Shown here: piece after piece, positions 17,766 to 27,246 of the stretch | How the letters are laid out: every line of letters begins with the position of its first letter | How positions within the stretch are numbered: position 1 is the first letter of the stretch | NCBI GenBank assembly: GCA_900199595.1 | Contig: FZRB01000018.1 | Coordinates: forward strand, 22,364-86,363 | Direction: 5' to 3' | Origin: Lachnospiraceae bacterium | GTDB lineage: Bacteria; Bacillota; Clostridia; Lachnospirales; Lachnospiraceae | Length of the DNA stretch: 64,000 bases | Notes under the pieces: model-generated | The model's database searches: none | The model's input: the letters and a program-made list of their open reading frames with translations, nothing else | Told to the model about the DNA's origin: nothing | Translations under genes and position numbers: made by a program

Positions 17766-19061
17766 ATGATATATATAAAAAGCGGACGAATAGTTGACAG
17801 TGTTTCAGGATATGACGGTCCCGGTGATGTTGCCATAAAGGGAAATACTATTATCGGTGCCGGACCTGAGCTTGATATAGAGCTTATCAAGGCACGATTT
17901 GATATATCCGACTCGGAGATACAGATAATTGATGCATCCGGTCTGGTTGTTGCCCCCGGACTGGTAGATACCCATGTACATTTCAGGGATCCGGGCTTTA
18001 CTTATAAGGAGGATATCGAAACAGGTGCAAATGCAGCTGCAAAAGGTGGCTTTACCACTGTAGTATGTATGGCCAACACAAAACCAGCAGTTGATAATCT
18101 TAAAACACTTGAATATATCCAGGCTAAAGCTGAAGCTGCTCCTGTCCATGTTCTGCAGACCTCTACGGTTACAGTAGGAATGCAGGGAAAAGAGCTGGTA
18201 GAAATGGAACAGATGGCTGATGCAGGAGCGGCAGGTTTCACAGATGATGGTCTGCCTCTGATGGATGAAAAAATACTTTTAAAGGCACTCGAAATTGCTC
18301 AGGATCTGGATCTTCCGGTCAGTCTTCACGAAGAGGATCCTTTGTTTATTTCCCAGGCTGGAGTAAATATGGGTAAAATATCAGAACAGCTGGGGCTTGG
18401 CGGAGCTGCCGCTGCCGCAGAGGATATAATGGTTGCCCGTGATACAGCCATAGCACTTCATACCGGAGCCACTCTCTGTATACAGCATATCAGTTCAAAA
18501 AACAGTGTTGAATATGTAAGAGCTGCTAAAAAGCTGGGTGGGGATATTCACGCCGAAGCAACGCCTCATCATTTTACTCTGACTGAGGAAGCTGTTCTAA
18601 AATATGGAACGAATGCCCGAATGAATCCCCCTCTCAGAACCGAGGAAGACAGACTTGCCATTATCGAAGGAATAAAAGACGGAACCATTGACATGATAGT
18701 AACTGATCATGCCCCTCATTCCAAAGAAGAAAAAGAGAAACCATTCAGTGATGCTCCCAGCGGAATTATCGGTCTTGAAACCTCTCTGGGACTGGGAATC
18801 CTGTCACTGGTAAAGCCCGGACACATAACTCTTCTGAAGCTGATGGAACTGATGAGTAAAAATCCGGCTGAGTTATACCGTATGATTCCCGGAAGCATTA
18901 CAGAGGGTGCAGTCGCAGATATAGTTATTTTCGGAGAAGATGAAGAATGGATTGCCGACAGCTTTGCATCGAAAGCAGATAACAGTCCATTTAAAGGCTG
19001 GACGCTGCCGGGAAAAATCCACTATACAATATGCAGCGGAAATATCGTTTATAGATCATAG
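17766..19061 (+). CDS. pyrC: Dihydroorotase
   Basis: A 431-residue amidohydrolase of the bacterial class I type. It cyclises carbamoyl-aspartate to dihydroorotate in pyrimidine synthesis. Metal site motifs are DTHVHFRDPGFTYKEDIETG (HxH), TDDGLPLMD, SLHEED, QHISS, AEATPHHFTLTEE and VTDHAPHSKEEK. I took the ATG at 17766 because AAAGGA lies just before it and the product then starts MIYIKSGRIVD as in other members; the upstream in-frame ATG at 17748 overlaps that ribosome site. No other pyrimidine gene is adjacent. Confidence 0.95.
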   Translation: MIYIKSGRIVDSVSGYDGPGDVAIKGNTIIGAGPELDIELIKARFDISDSEIQIIDASGLVVAPGLVDTHVHFRDPGFTYKEDIETGANAAAKGGFTTVVCMANTKPAVDNLKTLEYIQAKAEAAPVHVLQTSTVTVGMQGKELVEMEQMADAGAAGFTDDGLPLMDEKILLKALEIAQDLDLPVSLHEEDPLFISQAGVNMGKISEQLGLGGAAAAAEDIMVARDTAIALHTGATLCIQHISSKNSVEYVRAAKKLGGDIHAEATPHHFTLTEEAVLKYGTNARMNPPLRTEEDRLAIIEGIKDGTIDMIVTDHAPHSKEEKEKPFSDAPSGIIGLETSLGLGILSLVKPGHITLLKLMELMSKNPAELYRMIPGSITEGAVADIVIFGEDEEWIADSFASKADNSPFKGWTLPGKIHYTICSGNIVYRS

Positions 19062-19065
19062 AATT

Positions 19066-19126
19066 AAAAAAGATGACAGAAAAAACATGACAGAATTGGC
19101 ACTGGTTCAATTCTGTCATGTTTTTT
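19066..19126. terminator. Bidirectional terminator, GGTTC-loop family copy 4
   Basis: Stem ACATGACAGAATTG (about 19085-19098) with loop GCACTGGTT (19099-19107) and the complementary arm ending in T6. A broken extra half-arm, AAAAAAGATGACAGA (19066-19080), matches copy 1, so this copy seems to have part of its left arm duplicated. It lies between convergent pyrC and the GH3 gene. Confidence 0.88.
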
Positions 19127-19130
19127 ATAC

Positions 19131-21458
19131 TTATAACATTTTTTTCAGTTCTGAAAGGATGGCGGCTATGGTTTCATTTGTCATTCCGCCAAATGGTCTC
19201 AGGGACCTGATCGGCATATATTTAAGCATAGCCTTCGTCATTTCATCCATTTCACCGGCACTTAAATCTGAAAACTGAGTTGATGCATTTGCAAATGCTT
19301 TCTCTGTGTATTCCCTTGTTTTATCATAACTCATGAGTTCTCCAAGCTGAACATCCTGATCAATAACCGGTGGTATCTGGAAGCTTCCCGTAAGACTTAT
19401 CTCCTGCTCCAATGGAATATCTCTTGATGATTTTCCTATCTCGATAACATAGCTTCCATTTTCAGCATGCCAGTCTCCTAATTCAACTGAGTACCATGCA
19501 AAGCTTCTTTTATCCAGAACAAATGTAACTGTTTTGGTTTCACCCGGTTCCAGCTCTATTTTCTCAAAACCCTTAAGTTCATGAACCGGTCTGTTGATAG
19601 CACCTGTCATATCTCTGATATACAGCTGAACTATCTCCTTACCCTTTACAGAACCAGTATTAGTCACATCAACTGTAATTTCAGTTTCTTTATTAATATC
19701 TATTACTTCAGGACACTTAAGATTACTGTATTCAAATTCTGTATATGAAAGTCCGTGTCCAAACGGGAACAGAACCTCCATCTTCTTGGTATCATAGTAT
19801 CTGTAACCTACGAAAACACCTTCTCCGTATACAACCTTATGTCTTGCCACAGGGAAGTTAAGGAAGCTCGGATTATCCTCTAGTTTAATCGGGAATGACT
19901 CAGCCAGTTTGCCGGATGGATTAACCTTTCCGTAGAGCACATTCATTACAGCCTCTCCTACGCCTTCTCCTCCGAGATATGCTTCAACTATTCCGGCAGC
20001 ATAATCAACCCATGGCATCTCAACCGGAGAACCATTATGAAGAACTATAATAACCGGTTTCCCGAGGTCAAGAAGCTTTTCTATAAGTTCATTCTGACAA
20101 TCAGGAAGTCTCATGTGATCTCTGTCATAGCCTTCGGATTCAAAAGAATCAGGCAGGCCCGCAAATACAACTATTTTGTCAGAATTCTCTGCAAGTTCTA
20201 TTGCTTCAGTAAATTTATTCTCATCACTTACATCAGCATCTGATGGGAAGCCTTCTGAATATTTAATCCAGCCCTCTGAATCATCATCAACATAATTATC
20301 CATAACTGATAATGCGGAAACAATGTTGTGAGCATTAATATGACTGCTTCCACCTCCCTGAAATCTGGGGTTTTCAGCAAAGCCTCCTATGATAGCAACC
20401 TTTTCATCCGATGTGAGCGGAAGAACACTCTTTTCCTTAATGTTATCTCCTACAAGTTCGCCGTCATCAGTTATATCGGTAACGCCCTCAACTATAACAT
20501 CATTTCTGAGAAGTACTATACTTTCCTCTTCAAAACGGACAGCCTTTTCATGATCTGCATCTCTGTCAAATACCTCATCCTGTCTATGCTCTACGAACTT
20601 TTCAACCCATTTGAGTATATTTTCCACAGCAGTATCAAGCGCCTGTTCAGACAGTTCTCCGTTTTCTACTGCTTTAATAATCCATGCATCATTAATTCCG
20701 TAGCATCCGGGCATTTCAAGATCCAAACCTGCATCAATACCCTTTATGCGGTCTGAAACAGCTCCCCAGTCAGACATGACCAGTCCCTCATAGCCCCATT
20801 CATTTCTAAGGACATCTGTAAGAAGCCATTTATTCTCACTGGCATACACTCCGTTTATACGATTATAGGATGCCATAATCGTCCATGGCTGAGCTTTCTT
20901 TACAGCCTTTTCAAATCCTGCAAGATATATTTCTCTCAGGGTTCTTTCATCTACGATATCATCTGAATACATTCTTTCAGTTTCCTGAGAATTTGCTGCA
21001 AAATGTTTAAGAGAGGTGCCCACATTCTGAGATTGAACACCATTTATATATGAAGCAGACATTTCTCCTGTAAGATAAGGATCTTCCGATACATATTCAA
21101 AATTACGTCCGCACAAAGGTGAACGCTTTATATTTATTGCAGGGCCGAGAACCGTTGAAACATTTTCAGCCTGACACTGTTTTCCAAGCATTACACCCAT
21201 ATCAAACATAAGCTTCTTATCAAAGGAAGACGCCGTAGCACACGCAGTCGGAAAACAGACAGCATCGATAGAATCATAAATACCTGCCTGATCATCCGGA
21301 TCATTATCCTGCTTTCTGAGTCCGTGAGGACCATCACACATAAAAATAGCAGGAACGCCAAGCTCGGCAAACTCCTCAGTGGTCCACATATCATGACCTG
21401 AAACAAGGGATGCCTTCTGCTCAAGTGTCATCCTGCTAATTATACCCCTAATATCCAT
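19131..21458 (-). CDS. Glycoside hydrolase family 3 beta-glucosidase
   Basis: A 775-residue enzyme without a signal peptide, so probably cytosolic, acting on imported oligosaccharides. The N-terminal TIM barrel starts MTLEQKASLVSGHDMWTTEEF, with GPHGLRKQ, the GRNFEYVSEDPYLTG loop, KHFAANSQETER and the nucleophile region LVMSDWGAVSDR. The C-terminal sandwich has GGFAENPRFQGGGSSHINA and AGLPDSFESEGYDRDHMRLP. An Fn3-like domain follows (GFEKIELEPGETKTVTFVLDKRSFAWY). The acid/base is probably the Glu in SFESEGYDR. It is the last gene of a three-gene unit, 13 bp after the SGNH-like gene, with no ABC transporter beside it. Confidence 0.93.
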   Translation of the reverse strand: MDIRGIISRMTLEQKASLVSGHDMWTTEEFAELGVPAIFMCDGPHGLRKQDNDPDDQAGIYDSIDAVCFPTACATASSFDKKLMFDMGVMLGKQCQAENVSTVLGPAINIKRSPLCGRNFEYVSEDPYLTGEMSASYINGVQSQNVGTSLKHFAANSQETERMYSDDIVDERTLREIYLAGFEKAVKKAQPWTIMASYNRINGVYASENKWLLTDVLRNEWGYEGLVMSDWGAVSDRIKGIDAGLDLEMPGCYGINDAWIIKAVENGELSEQALDTAVENILKWVEKFVEHRQDEVFDRDADHEKAVRFEEESIVLLRNDVIVEGVTDITDDGELVGDNIKEKSVLPLTSDEKVAIIGGFAENPRFQGGGSSHINAHNIVSALSVMDNYVDDDSEGWIKYSEGFPSDADVSDENKFTEAIELAENSDKIVVFAGLPDSFESEGYDRDHMRLPDCQNELIEKLLDLGKPVIIVLHNGSPVEMPWVDYAAGIVEAYLGGEGVGEAVMNVLYGKVNPSGKLAESFPIKLEDNPSFLNFPVARHKVVYGEGVFVGYRYYDTKKMEVLFPFGHGLSYTEFEYSNLKCPEVIDINKETEITVDVTNTGSVKGKEIVQLYIRDMTGAINRPVHELKGFEKIELEPGETKTVTFVLDKRSFAWYSVELGDWHAENGSYVIEIGKSSRDIPLEQEISLTGSFQIPPVIDQDVQLGELMSYDKTREYTEKAFANASTQFSDLSAGEMDEMTKAMLKYMPIRSLRPFGGMTNETIAAILSELKKML

Positions 21459-21471
21459 TATATAATCCTCC

Positions 21472-22839
21472 TCACTTTTTCTTTTTTGTCTTTTCTACAT
21501 ATATGCTTCTTGTCGTGCTTTCCCCGGTACACAGAAGCTCGTCATTAATTACCTTATAAGCTCTGACCTTGTAGATATATTTTCTGCCCTTTATCATATC
21601 CTTATCTACAAAGTAATTATCTCTGTCACAGTAAACTCTTTTGAAATGATTAGTGTTATATATACTTCTGTACACCTCAAAAACATCATCATTTCCGGAA
21701 TAATTCCACCTTATTATATTGTTTCTGTAATTATCACCCTTCCCTGATTTTTCAGATCTTACACTGATATCAAAAAACTCCCTGTCCTTTACTTCAACAG
21801 TAGTATTGATATACAGACCGCTATCTGACTCAGCTCTCACATAGGTGATTCCCGTGTTGTTGGCCTTTATCTCTCCCGTGGCTTCATCAACCTCTGCTAT
21901 GTCCGGATCAAGGGATACGTATCTTATAACGTCTTTTCCATAATACTTGTCCATATAGAGACTGTTTTTTTCTGATACAGTAATCCCTGCCTCCACCTTA
22001 CCTGTTCCGCCGGGAGCCATATACATATAGCTTTTATCAATTGACATCCTGACATCTGCAAGCTGCTGGAGCTTTACAGCATTTTCTTCTTTTATTCCGA
22101 TCTTTTTTTCATCAGTATCAAAATACTCTGTTCCTATAACAGACTTTCCGAAAATAGTCTCATATATGGTACAGGCTGACAGATAGCTGCCTGCATACTT
22201 CGGATGCTTATCATCACTTTTATAAAGCTTTATATCAGGATATTCTTCAGCACACCTCAGAAAATTCTGTCCCACCGGAGCAACCTTGACACCGAACTCA
22301 TTTCCCAGTCTGTAATAAACATCCGAAACCGCTTTAGTCGTCTCTTCTCTGGTAAGTGAACGCTTCTTGCCACGTTCCTTGTATTCCATACCGTCCTTCA
22401 TGGACCAGGTCATATAAAGAATCGGTTCCGCTCCGCTTTTCCTTACCATTTTTATGATTTTTGATACAGCCTTATAAGAGTTCTTATTATATGATTTGAC
22501 AAATTCTTCAGAATGTCCCTGAATAACAACATAGTCCCAGTCCTTTTTCAGGAGCTTTCTCAGCTTCTTTCCGGCCTTTGTTTTACTGCTGGAATATTTT
22601 CTCAGCTTGTAACCTCCATAAGCAAGCTTTTTTGTCTTGACCTTGTAGCCATTTGCCTTAGATATTCCCTTAAATATCTTATGGAGATTATTTCTCTCAG
22701 TAAAACTGTTTCCCACGAAAAGGATCTTAATTGTAGGACCATCCTTGGTTCCTTCAGCATATGCAGTTAGATATTCTGATGATACTATGGAAAATGTAAT
22801 CATCAGAATCAATATGACAGCTGTAAGCCTTCTTCTCAT
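21472..22839 (-). CDS. Secreted SGNH-like (DUF4886) protein with Ig-like and Fn3-like domains
   Basis: A 455-residue protein with an N-terminal signal peptide (RRRLTAVILILMITFSIVSSEYLTAYA). Residues ~35-240 resemble an SGNH/DUF4886 hydrolase: block I ILFVGNSFTERNN, VIQGHSEE, and a C-terminal DDKHPKYAGSYL block that supplies the Asp-x-x-His pair. Residues ~280-350 resemble a bacterial Ig-like domain (YVSLDPDIAEVDEATGEIKANNTGITYVRAES). Residues ~365-450 resemble an Fn3 repeat with a Lys-rich end. It is likely an extracellular carbohydrate esterase, inferred from architecture. It is encoded 11 bp after the GGDEF-EAL gene and 13 bp before the GH3 gene. Confidence 0.8.
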   Translation of the reverse strand: MRRRLTAVILILMITFSIVSSEYLTAYAEGTKDGPTIKILFVGNSFTERNNLHKIFKGISKANGYKVKTKKLAYGGYKLRKYSSSKTKAGKKLRKLLKKDWDYVVIQGHSEEFVKSYNKNSYKAVSKIIKMVRKSGAEPILYMTWSMKDGMEYKERGKKRSLTREETTKAVSDVYYRLGNEFGVKVAPVGQNFLRCAEEYPDIKLYKSDDKHPKYAGSYLSACTIYETIFGKSVIGTEYFDTDEKKIGIKEENAVKLQQLADVRMSIDKSYMYMAPGGTGKVEAGITVSEKNSLYMDKYYGKDVIRYVSLDPDIAEVDEATGEIKANNTGITYVRAESDSGLYINTTVEVKDREFFDISVRSEKSGKGDNYRNNIIRWNYSGNDDVFEVYRSIYNTNHFKRVYCDRDNYFVDKDMIKGRKYIYKVRAYKVINDELLCTGESTTRSIYVEKTKKKK

Positions 22840-22850
22840 TTGTTCTCTCT

Positions 22851-24542
22851 TTATTTTTTATAGACGCGACCTCCCCGAAGAATAATCTCAAAGTCATCAT
22901 GTGACATAGGCTTATCATACAGATACCCCTGTGCCATATCACAACATACTTTCTTCAGAAATTCTGCCTCTCTTTCTGTCTCAACACCTTCTGCAATTAT
23001 CTTCATACTAAGCTCATCCACCATATGGACAATATTCTTAATTACTACCTCTGTAGACTGAGCTTCTTCAGATTCATCTATGGATTTTATAAATGACTGA
23101 TCCAGTTTTATTACATCAACCTTCAGATCCTTAAGCAGACTGAGAGAAGAATAGCCCGTTCCAAAATCATCAATGGATACCGCTATATTATTCTTCTTCA
23201 TCTCACTTAAGAACTTTTTCAGTTTATTATAATCCTCATAACAGGCAGTCTCTGTAAGCTCTACCTCAATGTATTTGGGATCTATATTGTACAGGCTGAT
23301 TATAGATAATATACGACTCGAAAAATCATCATTCTTAAGATGATTCTTAGAAAAATTGACCGATACATTTATGGGCTCTACCCCTCTGTCCAGCCATTCT
23401 CTTATATCACGGCAGACAGTTTCAAACACATAAAAATCCAGTTCACATATGGTTCCTTCTCTCTCCAGAGTAGGAATAAATGAAAGCGGCGGTATGACTT
23501 CTCCTTCACTTACCCATCTTACAAGAGCTTCAGAACCACACAGCTTACTATCTTCAAGACTTACCTTAGGCTGATAATAAACAACAAACTCACGATTAAC
23601 CAGAGCCTTGTTAAAGAAATAAGTAACTCTCTGCTCACTCAGTTTCTCTTCTCTCATATCATCAGTGAACCAAATAACATCTTCATTTCCGTGAATCTTA
23701 GTCAGTGCCAGTGCCGTGCTTGAATTATTTATAGCTTCACCCATATTATCATCTTCAGTTATATCGAACAGACCTATCCTGAATGTAAGCTCAACGGTTT
23801 TTACCTTACCATCTGTGGTAACCTCAAGAGGAAGAGGATTCAGATGATCAATAAATGCATCTACCCTGTCATCCTTCATGACAATAACAAAATTGTCACC
23901 CCCCAGACGTCCTATCATTTCTTCCTGAAGCTTGAAGCTATAAAGATCATCTATAAAACTCCTGAGTATCTTATCTCCCTGCTTCATTCCTATATGTCTG
24001 TTTATAAGCTTAAAGCTTTTTATATTTAAAAATGCAACAGTATAATCCTGTAGCTTTCCCTGAGCTTTAAGCATTCCCGCTGTTCTCATAAGACCGCTCA
24101 AATTTAGCGCACCGGTCATTCCATCTACAAATACCGCTTTCTTCATGACGCTTGCAAGTCTTGCCCTCTCATAAAGGGCAAAAAAATTAGAACAAAGGAA
24201 ATACAGATCATCCTTCTCCACATCATTCCATTCATACCCCTTTGTAGGATAAGCATTCATGGTTATGGCAACACCGCTTCCCGTCATAAAATCCATCTTG
24301 TAAAGAAGCGGTTCATATCCTGACGGAGACTGATACAGCATTTCTCTGCCTTTAAAACCGACTCTGTCTATCTCGTTCGGACTCGCCTCAATCAAAGCTT
24401 CCAGTCTTCCGATAAATAATGAATCAGCTATAGACTGCATAGACTTTCTTGTATAATCAGCTATATCAGATATCGTACAGTGTTCTGAATCAATCCCCCG
24501 AATGAAACTTTTATAATTATCACTGCAAATTCTATCTATCAT
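22851..24542 (-). CDS. GGDEF-EAL protein, probable c-di-GMP phosphodiesterase
   Basis: The product has 563 residues and no transmembrane helix. A ~150-residue GAF-like sensor region comes first (LEALIEASPNEIDRVGFKGREMLYQ). The GGDEF domain is degenerate at its signature (GRLGGDNFVIVMKDD), so cyclase activity is doubtful. The EAL domain keeps all key residues: SEALVRW, VSVNFSKNHL, VELTETACYED, SIDDFGTGYSSLSLLK, VIKLDQSFI and IAEGVETE. It should hydrolyse c-di-GMP. The likely start is the ATG at 24542; a TTG at 24554 is possible. It heads an operon with a secreted SGNH-like protein and GH3 enzyme, which is an unusual pairing. Confidence 0.88.
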   Translation of the reverse strand: MIDRICSDNYKSFIRGIDSEHCTISDIADYTRKSMQSIADSLFIGRLEALIEASPNEIDRVGFKGREMLYQSPSGYEPLLYKMDFMTGSGVAITMNAYPTKGYEWNDVEKDDLYFLCSNFFALYERARLASVMKKAVFVDGMTGALNLSGLMRTAGMLKAQGKLQDYTVAFLNIKSFKLINRHIGMKQGDKILRSFIDDLYSFKLQEEMIGRLGGDNFVIVMKDDRVDAFIDHLNPLPLEVTTDGKVKTVELTFRIGLFDITEDDNMGEAINNSSTALALTKIHGNEDVIWFTDDMREEKLSEQRVTYFFNKALVNREFVVYYQPKVSLEDSKLCGSEALVRWVSEGEVIPPLSFIPTLEREGTICELDFYVFETVCRDIREWLDRGVEPINVSVNFSKNHLKNDDFSSRILSIISLYNIDPKYIEVELTETACYEDYNKLKKFLSEMKKNNIAVSIDDFGTGYSSLSLLKDLKVDVIKLDQSFIKSIDESEEAQSTEVVIKNIVHMVDELSMKIIAEGVETEREAEFLKKVCCDMAQGYLYDKPMSHDDFEIILRGGRVYKK

Positions 24543-24627
24543 AACGCACCCCAACCCAAAATAGTAACGCTATTATAACACACTTAATTGGAGATAAAAA
24601 GACACTAAAATAATAGAATAATATAAG

Positions 24628-24651
24628 AAAACAGCCATTTCAGGCTGTTTT
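24628..24651 (-). terminator. Terminator overlapping antiporter stop codon
   Basis: AAAACAGCC and GGCTGTTTT arms with a 6-base loop containing the TGA stop of the antiporter gene. A T4 run follows on the minus strand. Confidence 0.75.
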
Positions 24652-25821
24652 TGAAAGTTCCTCCTTATACAGAAGTTTTAAAAGTATAGGAGTAAGTATT
24701 GAGCTTGTAATGATAAGCAGGATAACTGATGTAAAGAATTTACTCTCCAACATATCAGCCTCAAGTCCTCTCTTGGCTACAATAAGGGCAACCTCGCCCC
24801 TGGTCATCATACCGATACCGACCTTAAGCGCATTTTTCCCTTTAAAGCCTGTCAGCCATCCTGACACACCACAACCGACTATCTTAGACACAAGTCCTAC
24901 TATTACAAAGCAAAGTGAAAACAGAAGAATCGTTGTATCCAGACTTCTGATATCTGTCTGAAGACCGATGCTGGCAAAAAATACCGGACCAAATATCATA
25001 TAGGAATTAACATCCATCTTACGATCTATGTATTTCGAATCATCCAGCGAGCTGAGTATTATTCCGGCCACATACGCTCCGGTAATATCTGCTATTCCAA
25101 AATATCTGTCTGCCACATAGGACAGGGCAAGCGCCAGCGCAAGACCGATTATAGGAATCCTCTGAGTATGAGGATATCTCTCATCTATTTTCTTAAATAT
25201 CTTGAATATGATTATTCCGACTACAATGGCCAGAACAAAAAAGCCTGCCGTCCTTAAGATTACATCAGATATTTTATTACTCGGATCCTTGAAGCCTATA
25301 ACAACAGTAAGTACAAGAATTCCGATTACATCGTCGATGATTGCTGCACTTAAGATGGTTGTTCCCGTTTCTTCAGTCAGCTTGCCCAGCTCCTTCAGAA
25401 CCTGAACAGTAATGCTTACTGAGGTGGCCGTCAGAATCGTTCCAATATATATTGCTTTAAGAAAATCAGGACTACCAAGTGGTGCGAAGCCATAGAAACA
25501 CATATACAGAATAGCACCGCATACAAGGGGAACGAAAACACCTGTACATGCTATCAGTGTAGATTTTAAACCGGTCTTTTTCAACTGTGGGATACTTGTT
25601 TCCAGCCCGGCACTGAACATTAACAGTACAACACCTATCTCTGCAGTTCCTGAAATAAAGTCCGAAGGATGCACCCATTTCAGAAGACTCGGTCCTATCA
25701 GAAGACCGGCTATGATTTCGCCTACAACCTGCGGCATTTTGAACTTACGTGCAACAAGACCAAAAAACTTAGCTGTGATTATTATAATTGATAAATCCCG
25801 AAGAATTCCCAGTTTATCCAT
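24640..25821 (-). CDS. Cation:proton antiporter (CPA2/KefB-like)
   Basis: A 393-residue membrane protein with about 12-13 helices. Conserved elements of the Na+/H+ exchanger superfamily are PQVVGEIIAGLLIGPSLL, VLLMFSAGLETSI, TATSVSITVQVLKELG, SAAIIDDVIGILVLTVVIG (the two-Asp ion-binding helix), DITGAYVAGIILS and GMMTRGEVALIVAKRGLE. It lacks the RCK/TrkA-N domain of KefB/KefC, so it is the short unregulated type. It exchanges Na+ or K+ for protons. It stands alone, with terminators on both sides. Confidence 0.9.
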   Translation of the reverse strand: MDKLGILRDLSIIIITAKFFGLVARKFKMPQVVGEIIAGLLIGPSLLKWVHPSDFISGTAEIGVVLLMFSAGLETSIPQLKKTGLKSTLIACTGVFVPLVCGAILYMCFYGFAPLGSPDFLKAIYIGTILTATSVSITVQVLKELGKLTEETGTTILSAAIIDDVIGILVLTVVIGFKDPSNKISDVILRTAGFFVLAIVVGIIIFKIFKKIDERYPHTQRIPIIGLALALALSYVADRYFGIADITGAYVAGIILSSLDDSKYIDRKMDVNSYMIFGPVFFASIGLQTDIRSLDTTILLFSLCFVIVGLVSKIVGCGVSGWLTGFKGKNALKVGIGMMTRGEVALIVAKRGLEADMLESKFFTSVILLIITSSILTPILLKLLYKEELSKTA

Positions 25822-25851
25822 TTTAGATTTTCCCTCTTTTATAATCCCCGA

Positions 25852-25883
25852 AAAAAATAAGGGGACATTTATACTGTCCCCTT
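25852..25883 (-). terminator. Terminator of MacAB-like operon
   Basis: AAGGGGACA (25859-25867), a 7-base loop, TGTCCCCTT (25875-25883); on the minus strand it is followed by ATTTTTTT. It lies about 60 bp after the permease stop codon. Confidence 0.9.
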
Positions 25884-25944
25884 AATATATCACAATATTT
25901 TAAAATGTAAAGTATGGTTTTATACATTCTATCTGTTTGATCAC

Positions 25945-27246
25945 TTATTCGTAACGAAGTGCATCAATCGGGCTGAGCCTTGCTGCTCTTCTGGCCGGAT
26001 ATAGTCCGAACACCACACCAACCAGTGATGAGAACAGGAATGAAACTATTATTGCCATAATAGGTGGGCTTACTGATACTGTAAGCATGCTGAGGGTTTC
26101 ATGACTCTGAACTATCATCTTTACTATAACTGAAATAAGTACTCCGTTAAATAAACCGAGAAGTATTCCCAGTATACCACCTATGGCGCAGATAAGTACT
26201 GCTTCTACCAGAAACTGCATTTCTATAACCTTGTTCTTGGCTCCCAATGCTTTTCTAATACCGATTTCCTTTGTTCTTTCAACTACCGATACCAGCATAA
26301 TATTCATAACTCCGATACCACCAACTATAAGTGATATAGCGGCGATTACCGAAATAGCAGCTGTGATAACATTTAATACAGTATTTATACTCTTAAGCTG
26401 TTCCTCAAGGCTTTCTATCCTTACGGTACTCTTTGGATCAACACGATTTGACATGGTACGTCTTACATAAGACTTAGTATTTTCCTTAAGAATATCCATG
26501 TCAGCACCCGGCTCATTCATAAAATAAAGAATTGGTGAACCCTGTTCTTCTACAGGAGTATCTGTTATTTCCCAGGCATACTGCATCGGAATTACCAGAT
26601 CTGTGGTACTGTCTTCTTCCTTAGTACTTGCCTGTCCCATGCTGATGAGCTGGCTCTGCTTATGCTTATATACTCCGATAATATAAACGGAAATCACATT
26701 ATCGCTCTTAGTAGTTATCTCCAGTCTCTTTCCGATTGGATTCTTCATATTACCAAGACCATATTTTACAAAATGGTCAGATACAAGGCACACCTTACGG
26801 TTATCCTTGTTATCCTGAATAGTTATATCCCTGCCCATGAGGATTTCAACATTATTGGCAACAGCATAGCTTTGAATAGAACCCACTATGTTTATATTTG
26901 CTTTTCTGCCATCCTCCTCATATGTAGCCGAATCACTTCCACCATAAAAAAATGCGGTTGATACCAGACCTTTAAAAGCCCTTTCATAGTTTTCGAGATC
27001 TTCTATCGTAAATACACCATCAGTATCTATTCCGTAATCCATACTATACCAGTATACTGCCAGCTGATTGGTTCCGGTAAGATCTGAAAATGTTTTCTGG
27101 ATTGTATCCCGAAGCGAACTGCCTATGGTCGATATTGTAATAACTGCGCTGATACCGATAATAATACCAAGCATAGTAAGTATCGAACGCATTTTATTTG
27201 ATTTAACGCACGACCAGGCGAGACGGAGGTTTTCACTAAAATTCAT
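25945..27246 (-). CDS. MacB-like ABC transporter permease (FtsX domain)
   Basis: A 433-residue protein with one N-terminal helix, a large MacB-PCD extracellular domain (residues ~45-280) and three C-terminal helices. The FtsX core motif is GGIGVMNIMLVSVVERTKEIGIRKALGAK, with the final LYPARRAARLSPIDALRYE. This places it in the type VII ABC superfamily, which transmits force rather than transporting through a channel; substrates are antibiotics, peptides or lipids. The ATG at 27246 has AGGAGG 8 bases upstream and overlaps the ATPase gene by 11 bp. A GTG nine bases earlier overlaps the ribosome site and is unlikely. Confidence 0.92.
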   Translation of the reverse strand: MNFSENLRLAWSCVKSNKMRSILTMLGIIIGISAVITISTIGSSLRDTIQKTFSDLTGTNQLAVYWYSMDYGIDTDGVFTIEDLENYERAFKGLVSTAFFYGGSDSATYEEDGRKANINIVGSIQSYAVANNVEILMGRDITIQDNKDNRKVCLVSDHFVKYGLGNMKNPIGKRLEITTKSDNVISVYIIGVYKHKQSQLISMGQASTKEEDSTTDLVIPMQYAWEITDTPVEEQGSPILYFMNEPGADMDILKENTKSYVRRTMSNRVDPKSTVRIESLEEQLKSINTVLNVITAAISVIAAISLIVGGIGVMNIMLVSVVERTKEIGIRKALGAKNKVIEMQFLVEAVLICAIGGILGILLGLFNGVLISVIVKMIVQSHETLSMLTVSVSPPIMAIIVSFLFSSLVGVVFGLYPARRAARLSPIDALRYE

